Source of the DNA: an uncultured Gemmatimonadota bacterium
Lineage (GTDB): Bacteria > Gemmatimonadota > Gemmatimonadetes > Gemmatimonadales > Gemmatimonadaceae
DNA: 64,000 nucleotides
NCBI GenBank assembly: GCA_903910555.1
Contig: CAIVZZ010000005.1
Span: 1-64,000 of the forward strand
Reading direction: 5' to 3'
This document shows, in pieces, positions 10,295-19,389 of the stretch. The stretch's first letter is position 1. Each line of letters starts with the position of its first letter. The notes beneath the pieces are model-generated. The model saw only the letters and a list, made by a program, of their open reading frames with translations, made no database searches and was not told where the DNA came from. The position numbers and the translations under genes are program-made.

Positions 10295-11677
10295 TTACGG
10301 CAATTCGGTGACTATGCCCTGTGCGCGTGCGAGCGCGACACGGGCCGACTGGAAAGCGGCGCGCGAATCGACGATCTGTGTGCGCGCTGCATTGAGACTG
10401 AGTGATGCGGTGATGACGTCCGCGTTGCCGGCGACACCGGAACGGAAACGATCGCGCGCCTGCGACAGCTCCTGCTCGGCGAGCCGCAGATGCTCCTCGG
10501 TTGCAGCGAGTTCTTCGCGCGCGGACATGAGATCGAGCAATGCACCACTGACGTCGATCGCGGCCTGCTCGGTGAGATCGCGTTTCTTCACGCCGAGCTC
10601 GTGAACTGCGGCCTGCTGTTCCTCAATGCGTCCCTCGCGGCGAAAGCCGTCGAACACGGGAACCGAAAGCTTGATCCCCCAGTCGTACGTGCTCACCAGA
10701 TGCGATGTGGTGCTGCTGGTCGGACCCTGATCGATGAACGCGGAGAGCGCGGGCATCCGTTCGGATTTGATCGACTCGATCTGCTGCTGCGCCGCGGTGA
10801 TCTGCGCGTCTGCAGAACGCAGATCTGCACGCGAACGCATTGCGCGATCCGTGGCCTCCTGCTCGGTGGGCAGCGCGCCGTTCGTCGGAAGCCCCGGAAG
10901 CGAGTCGGCGAGCGTGATCGGCGCGGAGAGCGGCAATCCGAGCGCGCGGTGCAGGTCGAGCCGCGCACGGTTTTTCTCGTTGCGCGCGGAAATGATCTGC
11001 GCGCGTGTTGCTGCAAGCTGAGACTGCGCGCGCGTCACATCGAGTGCGATGCCGGTGCCGGCGTTCAGCTGGTCGCGCGCGATTCCAAGGAGATCTTCGG
11101 CGAGCGTCGAATCGGCGACGCGTGCGGCGAGCTGCGCGTCGGCGCGGAGCACACGAACGTAGACGGCCGCGGCCATACCCGCGGCCTGCTGCGATTGCGC
11201 TGACGCTTCATCGCCGTATGCAGACGAGCTCGCACGTGCCGCCTTCAAACGGGCGAACGCGGACGGATCGTAAATATTCTGGCTCACCGTGCCGCGGAAA
11301 TCGTACGTGCGCACCGGTCCAAGCACCTGACCGTGCGGGTCGAACAAAAACTTTCCGGTTGTCGGATCAGCGAAGTTGATGCCGAAGCTCGCACTGTTGA
11401 ATGTGTGCTCGCCTTCGAACGCGTCGCCGGTGACATTCGGCAGGAACGCGGCCTTTGACTGGCGCACGCGCGCCGCGGCCTGATCGGCGCGGAGCCGCGC
11501 AGCCTCGGGAGCGGCGCTCTTTTCAGCGGCGAGTCGTGCCGCGCCGCCGAGCGTGAGCACCATCGGTTCCTGCGCACGCGCAGGCCTCGCGCTCAATGTG
11601 CTGAGCGTGAGCGCGAGTGCGGCGCTCGTCAGTCGGGCGGTCAGCTGAGAATGTCTGCGGATCGAAATCTTGGTCAT
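10295..11677 (-). CDS. TolC-family outer-membrane efflux protein
   Basis: 460 aa. The N-terminus has basic residues then a hydrophobic stretch (LTSAALALTLSTLSARPARA). OEP repeats are seen: LTLGGAARLAAEKSAAPEAARL first, and LSLNAARTQIVDSRAAFQSARVALARAQG at the end. It overlaps the TetR gene by 4 bases and supplies the outer-membrane channel for the EmrAB-like pair downstream. It is a separate paralog of the TolC at 3.5 kb. Confidence 0.92.
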   Translation of the reverse strand: MTKISIRRHSQLTARLTSAALALTLSTLSARPARAQEPMVLTLGGAARLAAEKSAAPEAARLRADQAAARVRQSKAAFLPNVTGDAFEGEHTFNSASFGINFADPTTGKFLFDPHGQVLGPVRTYDFRGTVSQNIYDPSAFARLKAARASSSAYGDEASAQSQQAAGMAAAVYVRVLRADAQLAARVADSTLAEDLLGIARDQLNAGTGIALDVTRAQSQLAATRAQIISARNEKNRARLDLHRALGLPLSAPITLADSLPGLPTNGALPTEQEATDRAMRSRADLRSADAQITAAQQQIESIKSERMPALSAFIDQGPTSSTTSHLVSTYDWGIKLSVPVFDGFRREGRIEEQQAAVHELGVKKRDLTEQAAIDVSGALLDLMSAREELAATEEHLRLAEQELSQARDRFRSGVAGNADVITASLSLNAARTQIVDSRAAFQSARVALARAQGIVTELP

Positions 11678-12357
11678 GCGTGGCTGGCTCCGGATACCGG
11701 TACTGCGCTCTGCGGTGCGGCGCGCAGCGCGTGAAGGACGAAATCGGTGACGTTGGCGAGGACGTTTGCGTGCGGCGGGCGATGCTCGGCCGGCGCCGGC
11801 GCGCGCGGACCGGTCCAGAGCACATGCATCAGGACGAGCGCCTTGATCATTTGGACGGCGGTGTGCGGATCGGTATCGCGGAATTCTCCGCTCGCAATTC
11901 CGCGCCTGATGATGTCGCCGAGAATCCGGTTCGACCGAGTGACCACTTCTTCCCAGTGGAACGCGGCGAGGTCGGGATACTTATGCAGTTCGAACGTCAC
12001 CAGTCTGATCCAACCCTCCGAATCCTCGAGGCCGAGGCATTCCCACTGGTGCGTCAGATACACACGCAACTGGCCTTCGGCGGTTTCTTCGGACGAACTG
12101 GCGTCGTCGGCCTTCGCGATGGCGGGCCCGACTTTCTGCCGGACCACTTCGCGAAAGAGCTCTTCCTTGCTGGGGAAGTACAGATAGATGGTGCCTTTGG
12201 AAACACCGGCACGGGCCGCGATTTCTTCAAGCTTCGCCGCGTCGATCCCATGTTCGGCGAATACGCTGAGCGCGGCATCGAGAATCTGCTGCGGGCGTTC
12301 CTCGGGGAGGCGGCGCCAGCGCGGGTCGTGCGTGGGAGGAGTTTGCGTAGTCGACAT
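11674..12357 (-). CDS. TetR/AcrR-family transcriptional regulator
   Basis: 227 aa. The N-terminal helix-turn-helix is classical: ILDAALSVFAEHGIDAAKLEEIAARAGVSKGTIYLYFPSKEELFREVV. The C-terminal ligand domain includes WECLGLEDSEGWIRLVTFELHKYPDLAAFHWEEVV. It heads the efflux operon and a perfect palindrome lies only 6 bases upstream of its start, so autorepression is expected, with induction by pump substrates. Confidence 0.93.
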   Translation of the reverse strand: MSTTQTPPTHDPRWRRLPEERPQQILDAALSVFAEHGIDAAKLEEIAARAGVSKGTIYLYFPSKEELFREVVRQKVGPAIAKADDASSSEETAEGQLRVYLTHQWECLGLEDSEGWIRLVTFELHKYPDLAAFHWEEVVTRSNRILGDIIRRGIASGEFRDTDPHTAVQMIKALVLMHVLWTGPRAPAPAEHRPPHANVLANVTDFVLHALRAAPQSAVPVSGASHA

Positions 12358-12362
12358 AGTAA

Positions 12363-12382
12363 TTGACTGAACGGTCAGTCAA
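12363..12382. promoter_or_regulatory. Probable TetR operator 1
   Basis: TTGACTGA-ACGG-TCAGTCAA is a perfect 8-bp inverted repeat around a 4-base centre. It is the size and style of TetR operators, immediately 5' of the tetR start. Confidence 0.72.
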
Positions 12383-12430
12383 AAAGAAGGCGTTCAAAAG
12401 GCAAGCAGTTGCTCGCCTGATGAATAACTT

Positions 12431-12444
12431 ACTGACTAGTCAGT
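12431..12444. promoter_or_regulatory. Probable TetR operator 2
   Basis: ACTGACTAGTCAGT is a perfect 14-bp palindrome sharing the TGACT/AGTCA half-site core with operator 1, centred about 65 bases away. It touches the last base of the upstream small gene. Two sites suggest cooperative binding across the operon promoter. Confidence 0.6.
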
Positions 12445-12632
12445 TACGCGTCAAGTGCGCCGTTTGCGCTCCCCTGCACGGCGGTCGAGCCGGTTTTCGC
12501 CGGCGTCTCAGAGGCGTACTTCGCCTCCGTCATCTTGACGATCGAAACGACCAGGACTGCGATCGCGATGGCGCCGAGGATCAGGCCGCGGTAGGCGGCG
12601 GCGCGGTCGGATTCGTGGGGTGTGTGCGACAT
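12444..12632 (-). CDS. Small single-pass membrane protein
   Basis: 62 aa. A cytoplasmic N-terminus (MSHTPHESDRAAAYRG) leads to one membrane segment (LILGAIAIAVLVVSIVKMTEA) and a Thr/Ser/Ala-rich tail. It lies 19 bases after the cyclophilin gene on the same strand and is probably cotranscribed with it. Its stop codon abuts operator 2. No family recognised. Confidence 0.55.
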   Translation of the reverse strand: MSHTPHESDRAAAYRGLILGAIAIAVLVVSIVKMTEAKYASETPAKTGSTAVQGSANGALDA

Positions 12633-12651
12633 GGTTTGATAAACCTCGAAA

Positions 12652-13113
12652 TTAAGAAACGCGGACCGTGGTCATCGAGTCGTTCTGCTTGATCTTCTTC
12701 ATTACATCGAGCCCGTCCGTGATCTGACCGAACACCGTGTGCACGCCGTTGAGGTGCTTCGTGTTCTGCTCGCTCAACACCATGAAAAACTGGCTGCCAC
12801 CGGTATCCTTGCCGGCATGCGCCATGCTCAGCGCGCCGACGGCATGCGTGCGCGGATTTCCCGCGGTTTCGCACTTGATCGTCCAGCCGGGACCGCCGGT
12901 GCCGATCTTGCGATCGCCAGCGGGAAGATCACGCGACAGCGGATCGCCGCCCTGAACGACGAAATCGGCAATCACGCGATGAAACTTCACGCCATCATAG
13001 AAGCCGGAGTTCGCCAGCTTTTCAAAGTTGGCGACGGCGAGCGGGGCATCCTTCTCGTACAGCTCGGCGGTGATCTTGCCGAGATTGGTTTCGAAAATCG
13101 CAGTTTTTGGCAT
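12652..13113 (-). CDS. Cyclophilin-type peptidyl-prolyl cis-trans isomerase
   Basis: 153 aa, cytoplasmic (no signal peptide). Cyclophilin hallmarks are [32 protein letters not shown] and [18 protein letters not shown]; the active-site Arg (FHRV), Gln-Gly-Gly and Phe (QFFM) are present. The ATG at 13113 is used; the track's longer version starts at a TTG three codons upstream. Confidence 0.95.
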   Translation of the reverse strand: MPKTAIFETNLGKITAELYEKDAPLAVANFEKLANSGFYDGVKFHRVIADFVVQGGDPLSRDLPAGDRKIGTGGPGWTIKCETAGNPRTHAVGALSMAHAGKDTGGSQFFMVLSEQNTKHLNGVHTVFGQITDGLDVMKKIKQNDSMTTVRVS

Positions 13114-13132
13114 AGGACTCAATTGTAAAGGG

Positions 13133-13840
13133 TCACGCCGCCGAGGGACAGATGCGGCGGAGAACGCAGTCGGCGCAGCGCGGTTTCCTGGCGTCGCACA
13201 CGCGGCGTCCGTGCCAGATCAGAAGGTGGGAGAGCAGCGCCCATGACGTTCGCGGAAAGAGCGGCATCAGCGCGAGCTCGATTTTCACCGGGTCGGTTTC
13301 CCGGGTGAGGCCGAGGAGTTTGCTGAGCCGTGCGACGTGCGTGTCTACGACCACTCCTTCATTGATTCCGAACGCATTTCCGAGGATCACGTTCGCGGTT
13401 TTGCGGCCAATCCCGGGCAACGCGAAGAGCTCGTCCATCGTGCGCGGAATTTCGCCGCCATGTTTTGCCACGACGGCCTTCGCCATGCCGATGATGCTCT
13501 TGGCTTTGTTGCGGAAGAAGCCCGTGCTGTTGATGAGCTCTTCAATGTCTGACTGGTCGGCTTCGGCGAGCGCCGCTGCCGTGGGAAAGCGCGCGAACAG
13601 GGCGGGGGTGACCATGTTCACGCGCTTATCGGTGCACTGCGCGCTGAGGATAGTCGCGACGGCGAGTTCGAGCGGACTGCGATAGTCGAGCTCGCAGTGG
13701 GCGTCGGGGTACTCTTTGCGCAGCAGGCGCTCAATCGTGCGCGCCTGCTTCTGGAGTGCCTTCGCCTTCTCTCCGGTTTTCGCGCCGCGTTTAGCGCCGG
13801 TTTTGGCGCCGGCCTTCGCCTTAGTCTTCGACGCCGGCAA
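13133..13840 (-). CDS. nth: Endonuclease III
   Basis: 235 aa DNA glycosylase/AP lyase for oxidised pyrimidines. The helix-hairpin-helix [13 protein letters not shown], the catalytic Lys region ([10 protein letters not shown]) and catalytic Asp ([14 protein letters not shown]) are visible. The C-terminal [4Fe-4S] ligands are spaced C-x6-C-x2-C-x5-C ([17 protein letters not shown]). A Lys/Ala/Gly-rich N-terminal extension of about 28 residues with repeated AKTGAK/AKRGAK units is unusual and could aid DNA binding. It overlaps the upstream gene by 20 bases. Confidence 0.96.
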   Translation of the reverse strand: MPASKTKAKAGAKTGAKRGAKTGEKAKALQKQARTIERLLRKEYPDAHCELDYRSPLELAVATILSAQCTDKRVNMVTPALFARFPTAAALAEADQSDIEELINSTGFFRNKAKSIIGMAKAVVAKHGGEIPRTMDELFALPGIGRKTANVILGNAFGINEGVVVDTHVARLSKLLGLTRETDPVKIELALMPLFPRTSWALLSHLLIWHGRRVCDARKPRCADCVLRRICPSAA

Positions 13841-14276
13841 ACGAAGAGAGCCGGTCGATCAGCGCGTGCAGCTGTTTCTCGGTGAGGTCGATTTCCTGGG
13901 CGGCACCCTCGACGTCCAATAGACCTGCGCGCATCGAGATCGCGACCTGATTCAGGTAGCGGATCTTCGCGAGGATTTCGTCGGTCGCTTTGCGCAATCC
14001 ATGAAAGCGACGCTTTTCGGAGAGTGCGCGGCGGTGGCGCTTGATGAGCTCGTCCGGCGTGAGGCGCTTGGCCTGCACGAGAACTTCGTCTTTCGTGCGC
14101 CCGGGCAGTGCGCCGCGATCCGGCAACCCGAGATCGTCCCACGATTCATCGGCGAACCAGAGGCGCCCCACGTACTCCACGCCATCGAAACCGACCCGGC
14201 ACGACACGTTGTAGCGTCGTCCGTCGCTTTCGATCGTCGCGATGTGAGGCTGCGTGATTTCGTCGTAGCTCGACAT
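13821..14276 (-). CDS. Conserved-looking hypothetical protein
   Basis: 151 aa starting MSSYDEITQPHIATIE. The N-terminal half is beta-rich (GRRYNVSCRVGFDGVEYVGRLWF), the C-terminal half helical and charged (ELIKRHRRALSEKRRFHGLRKATDEILAKIRYL). No signal or membrane segment. The start at 14276 is chosen over 14423 because the extra 49 residues are Ser/Arg/Cys-rich and unlike a real N-terminus. It is cotranscribed with nth by overlap. Function not recognised. Confidence 0.62.
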   Translation of the reverse strand: MSSYDEITQPHIATIESDGRRYNVSCRVGFDGVEYVGRLWFADESWDDLGLPDRGALPGRTKDEVLVQAKRLTPDELIKRHRRALSEKRRFHGLRKATDEILAKIRYLNQVAISMRAGLLDVEGAAQEIDLTEKQLHALIDRLSSFAGVED

Positions 14277-14322
14277 GTCAGTGATGCAGGATGCAGAAGA
14301 GGAATGCGGGATCTGGAAACAG

Positions 14323-15201
14323 CTACGACGGACGCAAAAACGGCTTGAGCGCCGCGAACAGCTTCGCAGGTTGTTCAACATACGGCACGTGACCGCACTC
14401 ATCCAGCGGTACGAGCTCGGCATTCATCGCTTTTGCGATGGATTCGGAGCTTTCAAATGGGATCGGATCCTGACGTCCGTGCACGATGAGCGTGGGGCAC
14501 TGGACCGCCGCGAGATCGCTCGTGAGATCGAAATTGCCGAGGCTGGTCCAGATTGACTGCTGTACGCGTCCGGTAACCCGGAATGGCGTGAGATCGGTGG
14601 CGCGATTCGGGTCGGCGAAGTAACCGGCGACGCTCAGCTCGAACGCGCGCTGTTTGTACGCATCGGGATCGCGCTCTTTGAGCCCCGAGGCGGCAAGTTC
14701 CGCGCGCATTTGCTGGATCGCAGGCCCCTGCTGCCGTCGCGTGAACTCGGCCTCAAACTGCGCCCGGTATGCGAGCGAGACCGGAGCCGGATCGATCAGC
14801 GCGAGCCTCGCCGGCCGCGGCGCTACGCGGCCTTTCTCCGCTTCAGTCGCGTAGAGCAGTGCGAGCAGTGCGCCCCATGAGTAGCCGACGATCGCGAGCG
14901 GATCGATCGCGAACTCTGCAACGACGCTCGCGAGATCGTTCACCTGCGTCTCCCACGTGATGTTCGTGGGAACGGTCTCCTTCGATCTACCGCCGCCTCG
15001 CTGATCGTAGAAAATCAATTCGAAATCGTTTGCGAGGTCCAGCAACTGCGGCAACAGATATGCATGATCCGCGCCGGGCCCGCCGTGCAGCACGAGCAAG
15101 CGCGGCGCGCCGACCGGTCCGTACGAGCACCAATACAGCGGCACATCGGTCGATTTGGTGAACCCCGAAGCTCGAGGCGGTGGGACAAGTGCGGGCGCCA
15201 C
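14323..15201 (-). CDS. Alpha/beta hydrolase, proline iminopeptidase-like
   Basis: About 292 aa. LLVLHGGPGADHAYL (oxyanion hole), FYDQRGGGRS, the nucleophile elbow GYSWGALLALLYA, a late Asp (HGRQDPIPF) and His (ECGHVPYVEQP) form a complete Ser-Asp-His triad. HGGPG and DQRGxGRS are hallmarks of S33 prolyl aminopeptidases, although the elbow is GYSWG rather than the usual GGSWG. Both likely starts are GTG. I place it at 15201; the track's 15276 would overlap the start of the divergent HEAT gene. Confidence 0.82.
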   Translation of the reverse strand: MAPALVPPPRASGFTKSTDVPLYWCSYGPVGAPRLLVLHGGPGADHAYLLPQLLDLANDFELIFYDQRGGGRSKETVPTNITWETQVNDLASVVAEFAIDPLAIVGYSWGALLALLYATEAEKGRVAPRPARLALIDPAPVSLAYRAQFEAEFTRRQQGPAIQQMRAELAASGLKERDPDAYKQRAFELSVAGYFADPNRATDLTPFRVTGRVQQSIWTSLGNFDLTSDLAAVQCPTLIVHGRQDPIPFESSESIAKAMNAELVPLDECGHVPYVEQPAKLFAALKPFLRPS

Positions 15202-15263
15202 GGTTTTCGGCCTCGTCGGGGTGTAGTGAGGGGCGGCGGTACGGCGTATGTTACTCAGGACGC

Positions 15264-16724
15264 ATGGATAATTCACTCTCGCTCGCCCGCTACTTCGCGC
15301 GCCTGGTCTGGCTGCTGGTCCACGAGGGCCAGTCCGTCGACGATCAGAAGGCTGCGCTGCGTGCGGTCGTGACCGTGTCGAAGGATTCGTCGGTGCGCCT
15401 CGGCAACAAAGAGGGGCGCCTCGCGGTGAACGGTCTCGTGATGCCGCAGGCGCTCACCGGCGTTCAAGAGCTCGCCGAACGTCTTGCGGTTCACAAGATC
15501 GACGAAATTGAAATCGATCAAAGCGCGGTGCCCGCGGAGCTGCTCGCGCTGGCGCGACTGCTTTCAGTTGAAGCGACGACGTCATCGGACGCCGCCGACT
15601 TCGCGCAGAAGCTTTCCGAGCTCACCGGCACAACGGTTCGAGTAAAGCGATCCGCTGCGACCGAAGCGGAGCCGATGCGTACGACCGAGGCGCCGGCCGC
15701 GCCCGGCGCGGTAAAGGACGACGCACAGGCACGCGTACCGAAGCTGCTCACGAAGCTGACCGAGCAGCTCAATCCCGCAACAGCGACTCAGGTTCTCGAC
15801 GAGCTTTCGTTTCTCGCCGAGCAGGCGACACGCGAAGGGCGCACGACGGACGTGGCGGCGATTTTTTCGGCCCTCCTCGACCGCGAGGGCGGCGTCACCG
15901 ATCCCGACGTACGCCGCGTGTTCCTCGTGACCGTGCGCCGTTTGACGAAGCCGACGATTCTTCGCCCGGTCGCGGGGCTGCTTGCGACACATCCGATCAC
16001 CGCGTCGCGCACGGAGCGGATTCTCCAGCGCGTCGGACAAGACGGCGTTGACTCGGTCGTCGATCAGTACACCAGTTCGCGAAAGCTCTCAGACCGGAAA
16101 ATTTACCGCGAAGTGCTGATGCGGCTCACGCTGGCGCGCGAAGCACTCGTGCAAATGCTCGCGGACCCGCGCTGGTTCATCGTGCGGCAGGCCGCGGAGT
16201 TTCTTGGTGATATGGGAGCGGAAGAAGCGGAACGTCCGCTCGCCGAGCTGTTGCGCCATGAAGATGAGCGCGTACGGCGCGCCGCGACGCGCGCGCTCGC
16301 GCGGATCGAAAGTTCGTTCACGCTCGATGCGATCGCGCGTTCTGTCGTGGACATGTCGCCAACGGTCCGACTCGAAGCCATCGCGGGACTCGCATTGCGC
16401 AAGACGGGACGCGCCGGCTCGATGCTCGCCAAGGCGATCGACAGCGAAGGCGAACAGGAAGTTCAGTTTGCGATTCTCGGTGCGCTCGGCCGCGTCGCGA
16501 CACCCGAGGCGGTGCAGAAACTTTCAAAGGCAGCGGAGGCGGCGAGCGGGATTTTTGCTTCGCGAAAGAACATCGGGCTTCGCGTCGCGGCGATTCACGC
16601 ACTTGGTGAAGCGAGAACTCCGGGTGCGATCACCGCGCTTCAGTCGATGGTGAACGACAAGGACAAAGACGTGAAGGAGGCTGTCGCTAAGACGCTGCTG
16701 CTTTTGCGCGGGACGGCTGCGTAA
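15264..16724 (+). CDS. HEAT-repeat protein
   Basis: 486 aa, no signal peptide. The N-terminal 180 residues are of unknown type (YFARLVWLLVHEGQSVDDQK, then LAVNGLVMPQALTGVQELAERL). A helical repeat region occupies roughly residues 285-486, with HEAT/PBS-like units such as WFIVRQAAEFLGDMGAEEAERPLAELL, RVRRAATRALARI and LRVAAIHALGEA. Such proteins are scaffolds; no partner is indicated. Its 3' end overlaps the convergent BtuF-like gene by 38 bases. Confidence 0.85.
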   Translation: MDNSLSLARYFARLVWLLVHEGQSVDDQKAALRAVVTVSKDSSVRLGNKEGRLAVNGLVMPQALTGVQELAERLAVHKIDEIEIDQSAVPAELLALARLLSVEATTSSDAADFAQKLSELTGTTVRVKRSAATEAEPMRTTEAPAAPGAVKDDAQARVPKLLTKLTEQLNPATATQVLDELSFLAEQATREGRTTDVAAIFSALLDREGGVTDPDVRRVFLVTVRRLTKPTILRPVAGLLATHPITASRTERILQRVGQDGVDSVVDQYTSSRKLSDRKIYREVLMRLTLAREALVQMLADPRWFIVRQAAEFLGDMGAEEAERPLAELLRHEDERVRRAATRALARIESSFTLDAIARSVVDMSPTVRLEAIAGLALRKTGRAGSMLAKAIDSEGEQEVQFAILGALGRVATPEAVQKLSKAAEAASGIFASRKNIGLRVAAIHALGEARTPGAITALQSMVNDKDKDVKEAVAKTLLLLRGTAA

Positions 16725-17637
16725 CGCAGGCGGCGTACAAAGGATCGACGGGACTGAACAGCGACGGATTGAAGATCCGCGCCATCACCTCGATTCCATC
16801 TACGAGCCGCGGGCCGGGGCGGCTCGTGAGCGCATTGCCATCGAGCGCCCATACTTGCGTTGTCGCCGGAAGATTCCACGCACTCGACGCCACCAGTTTC
16901 CGAGCTTCTTCGGTCGCACGCACCACGCCGTAGCCGCAGGGCGCAACGAGAACGACATCCGGCCGTGCCGCTGCAATTGCGTCAAATGCGACGACCTTTG
17001 AATGATCACCGGTCACCGCAATCACGTCCGTTCCGCCGGCGCGCCGGATCATCTCGGGCACCCAATGGCCGCCTGCGAAAATCGGATCGGTCCATTCGAT
17101 CATCGCGACTCGCGGCCGCGGTGCGCGCGCGGCTTTCAGGGTGTCGTGTACAAAAAGCAATCGCGCGCGGAGTCCGGCGAGCAACTCTTCGCCTTCATCT
17201 TCGAGATGCAGTGCGCGCGCAACGCTCGCGATGTCGTCAAAGACACCGTCAAGTGTGGTGGCCGAGAGCGAGATCACGCCAGGCTCCGGTGAGAGCCTCG
17301 ATGCCAGCGCGCGAACATCGGTTTCCATCACCGCGCAAACGTCGCACAGTGCCTGCGTGAAAATCAGATCGGGACTGAGGCTGCGAATCCGTTCCTCGTC
17401 CAGCGTATAGAGCGACGTTCCCGCTTCAACGAGCGTGCGCACGCCGGCGTCGACCGCGGCGGGTGCATCGGCACCGTCGACGAGGCTCGAGGTCACACGC
17501 AGTCGCGACGCGACCTGGGCGGGATGATCGCATTCGTGCGTGATGCCGACGAGCGACTCGATCGCGCCGAGTGCCGCGACGATTTCCGTCGCGGACGGCA
17601 GGAGCGTGACGACACGCATCGGGCGTGGTTTCACCAT
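16687..17637 (-). CDS. BtuF-like cobalamin/iron-siderophore binding protein
   Basis: 316 aa of the class III periplasmic-binding-protein fold: MRVVTLLPSATEIVAALG at the start, ITHECDHP, PDLIFTQALCDVCAV, RPDVVLVAPCGYGV and WALDGNALTSRPGPRLVDGIEVMA. This cobalamin-binding subfamily often lacks a signal peptide, as here, so the protein may be cytoplasmic or exported by an unseen route. No permease or ATPase genes are adjacent. MetH at 43 kb needs cobalamin, but linkage to this gene is only an inference. Confidence 0.82.
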   Translation of the reverse strand: MVKPRPMRVVTLLPSATEIVAALGAIESLVGITHECDHPAQVASRLRVTSSLVDGADAPAAVDAGVRTLVEAGTSLYTLDEERIRSLSPDLIFTQALCDVCAVMETDVRALASRLSPEPGVISLSATTLDGVFDDIASVARALHLEDEGEELLAGLRARLLFVHDTLKAARAPRPRVAMIEWTDPIFAGGHWVPEMIRRAGGTDVIAVTGDHSKVVAFDAIAAARPDVVLVAPCGYGVVRATEEARKLVASSAWNLPATTQVWALDGNALTSRPGPRLVDGIEVMARIFNPSLFSPVDPLYAACVTQPSRAKAAAS

Positions 17638-17638
17638 A

Positions 17639-19306
17639 TCACTTCGCCTCGTACACCATCTTGCCGCCGACCCATGTCGAAATCACATGAGTCGAGAGAA
17701 TTGTTTCGACCGGCGCACGCATGATGTCCTGATCGAGTACGACAAAATCGGCGTACTTGCCCGGTGTGAGCGATCCGAGATCGTGCTCCTGAAACGCGGC
17801 GAACGCGGGCCAGATGGTCATAGCCTTGAGCGCTTCGTCACGCGTCATGCGCTGTTCGGGATACCAGCCGCCGGGGGGCCAGTTGTTGGCGTCTTGTCTC
17901 GACACAGCGGCGTGAAATGAAATAAGTGGGTTCACGCGCTCAACGGGGAAGTCGCTGCCGTCGGGAATCACGATGCCGGTGTTGAGCAGCGAGCGCCATG
18001 CGTATGCGCCGGGCAAACGTGAAACGCCGAGTCGCGTTCCGACCCAGTACATGTCGCTCGTCTGGTGGCTCGCCTGCATCGAGGGAATGACGCCGAGTTT
18101 TGCGAAGCGCGGGATGTCGGCGTAATGCAGGTTCTGCGCGTGCTCGATTCGAAAGCGGTGATCTGCCGTCGGACTAGCGGCGAGCGCCGATTCGTACGCG
18201 TCGAGCGCGACGCGATTTCCGCGGTCGCCAATCGCGTGGATGCAAACCTGAAATCCGTTCTTAAGGGCGCGAGTTGCAACGTCCAGCAGGTGTGCGGGGG
18301 TCGACTTGAGCAGGCCGGAGTTTGCAGGATCGTCGCTGTACGGCTCGAGCAGCGCTGCTCCGCGCGAGCCCATCGCGCCGTCGGCGTAGAGCTTGATGCT
18401 GCGAATCCAGAGCGTGCCGCCGTACATCGCGCTCTGCGGTCCGCGCGCGAACGCCTTCATGATGGCGGTGGAGTCGTCGCCGATCATCGCGTAGATGCGC
18501 GAGTTTATTTCACCCGCTCTTCCCAATTCCTCATAAATATCGAGAATGTTTTGCGGCTCGCCGGCGTCGTGCACCCCGGTGAGTCCCCAGCGGTGCGTCT
18601 CGGCGATCGCGTTCTGGAGCTGCCGCTTCAGTTCTTCGTGCGACGCCACGGGAACGACGTGCTGCGTGATCGGCTGGGCGTTATCGACAAAGACGCCGCT
18701 CGGACTTCCATCGGCGAGGTGCTCGATACGGCCGCCGGCAGGATCCTTCGTTGCCGCCGTAACGCCGGCCGCGTCCATCGCCTTTTTATTTGCGAGATTC
18801 GCGTGGCCGTCGATCCGTTCGAGCAGCACCGGATTGTTCGGAACCGCCGCGGAAAGTTTTTCGTGTGACGGGAAATGAGTGTCGGCCCAGCGATTTTGAT
18901 CCCAGCCATGCCCCTCGATCCATACGCCGGGCGCGACGGTCTTCGCTTTTGCGGCGACGCGTGCGACGATTTCATCGTAGCTCGACGCGCCGGTGAGATC
19001 GACGATCGCGAGCGTCTGGCCGAGTTCCGAAACGTGGCCGTGCGCGTCGGTCATTCCGGGGATAACGGTGCGGCCGCCCAAGTCGAGCACGCGCGTTTGC
19101 GGCCCGCGCAGTGTGAGCGCTCCGCGAGCGTCGCCGACGAACGCGACGCGTCCACCGCGCACGGCAAATGCCTCGACTACGGGGTGCGACTCATCAACCG
19201 TATAGATACGCGCGCTGGTGACGATGAGATCGGCGGGGAGCTGCTGTCCGGCGAGAGAGAGCGGCGCCAGACAGAGGGCAATGCGGACGAAGCGATTCAT
19301 GATCAT
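17639..19306 (-). CDS. Exported YtcJ-like amidohydrolase
   Basis: About 555 aa with a signal peptide (MNRFVRIALCLAPLSLAGQQ). Amidohydrolase metal ligands are visible: the HxH in GMTDAHGHVSELG, Lys in SIKLYADGAMGSRGAALLEP, His in CIHAIGDRGNR, His in RIEHAQNLH and the Asp in IPDGSDFPVERVNP. The order matches YtcJ/NfdA-type enzymes, which hydrolyse N-acyl or formamide-type substrates; the substrate here is unknown. The start at 19306 (or 19300) is used, because the track's 19402 overlaps the divergent peptidase gene. Confidence 0.88.
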   Translation of the reverse strand: MIMNRFVRIALCLAPLSLAGQQLPADLIVTSARIYTVDESHPVVEAFAVRGGRVAFVGDARGALTLRGPQTRVLDLGGRTVIPGMTDAHGHVSELGQTLAIVDLTGASSYDEIVARVAAKAKTVAPGVWIEGHGWDQNRWADTHFPSHEKLSAAVPNNPVLLERIDGHANLANKKAMDAAGVTAATKDPAGGRIEHLADGSPSGVFVDNAQPITQHVVPVASHEELKRQLQNAIAETHRWGLTGVHDAGEPQNILDIYEELGRAGEINSRIYAMIGDDSTAIMKAFARGPQSAMYGGTLWIRSIKLYADGAMGSRGAALLEPYSDDPANSGLLKSTPAHLLDVATRALKNGFQVCIHAIGDRGNRVALDAYESALAASPTADHRFRIEHAQNLHYADIPRFAKLGVIPSMQASHQTSDMYWVGTRLGVSRLPGAYAWRSLLNTGIVIPDGSDFPVERVNPLISFHAAVSRQDANNWPPGGWYPEQRMTRDEALKAMTIWPAFAAFQEHDLGSLTPGKYADFVVLDQDIMRAPVETILSTHVISTWVGGKMVYEAK

Positions 19307-19389
19307 GATTTGGGAGTAGGCGTTCGGCACCAATAAACGTACTTTCATCGCAGACCCGCTGCCAAAACCCACGCCAGGCCGCCCTTCAC

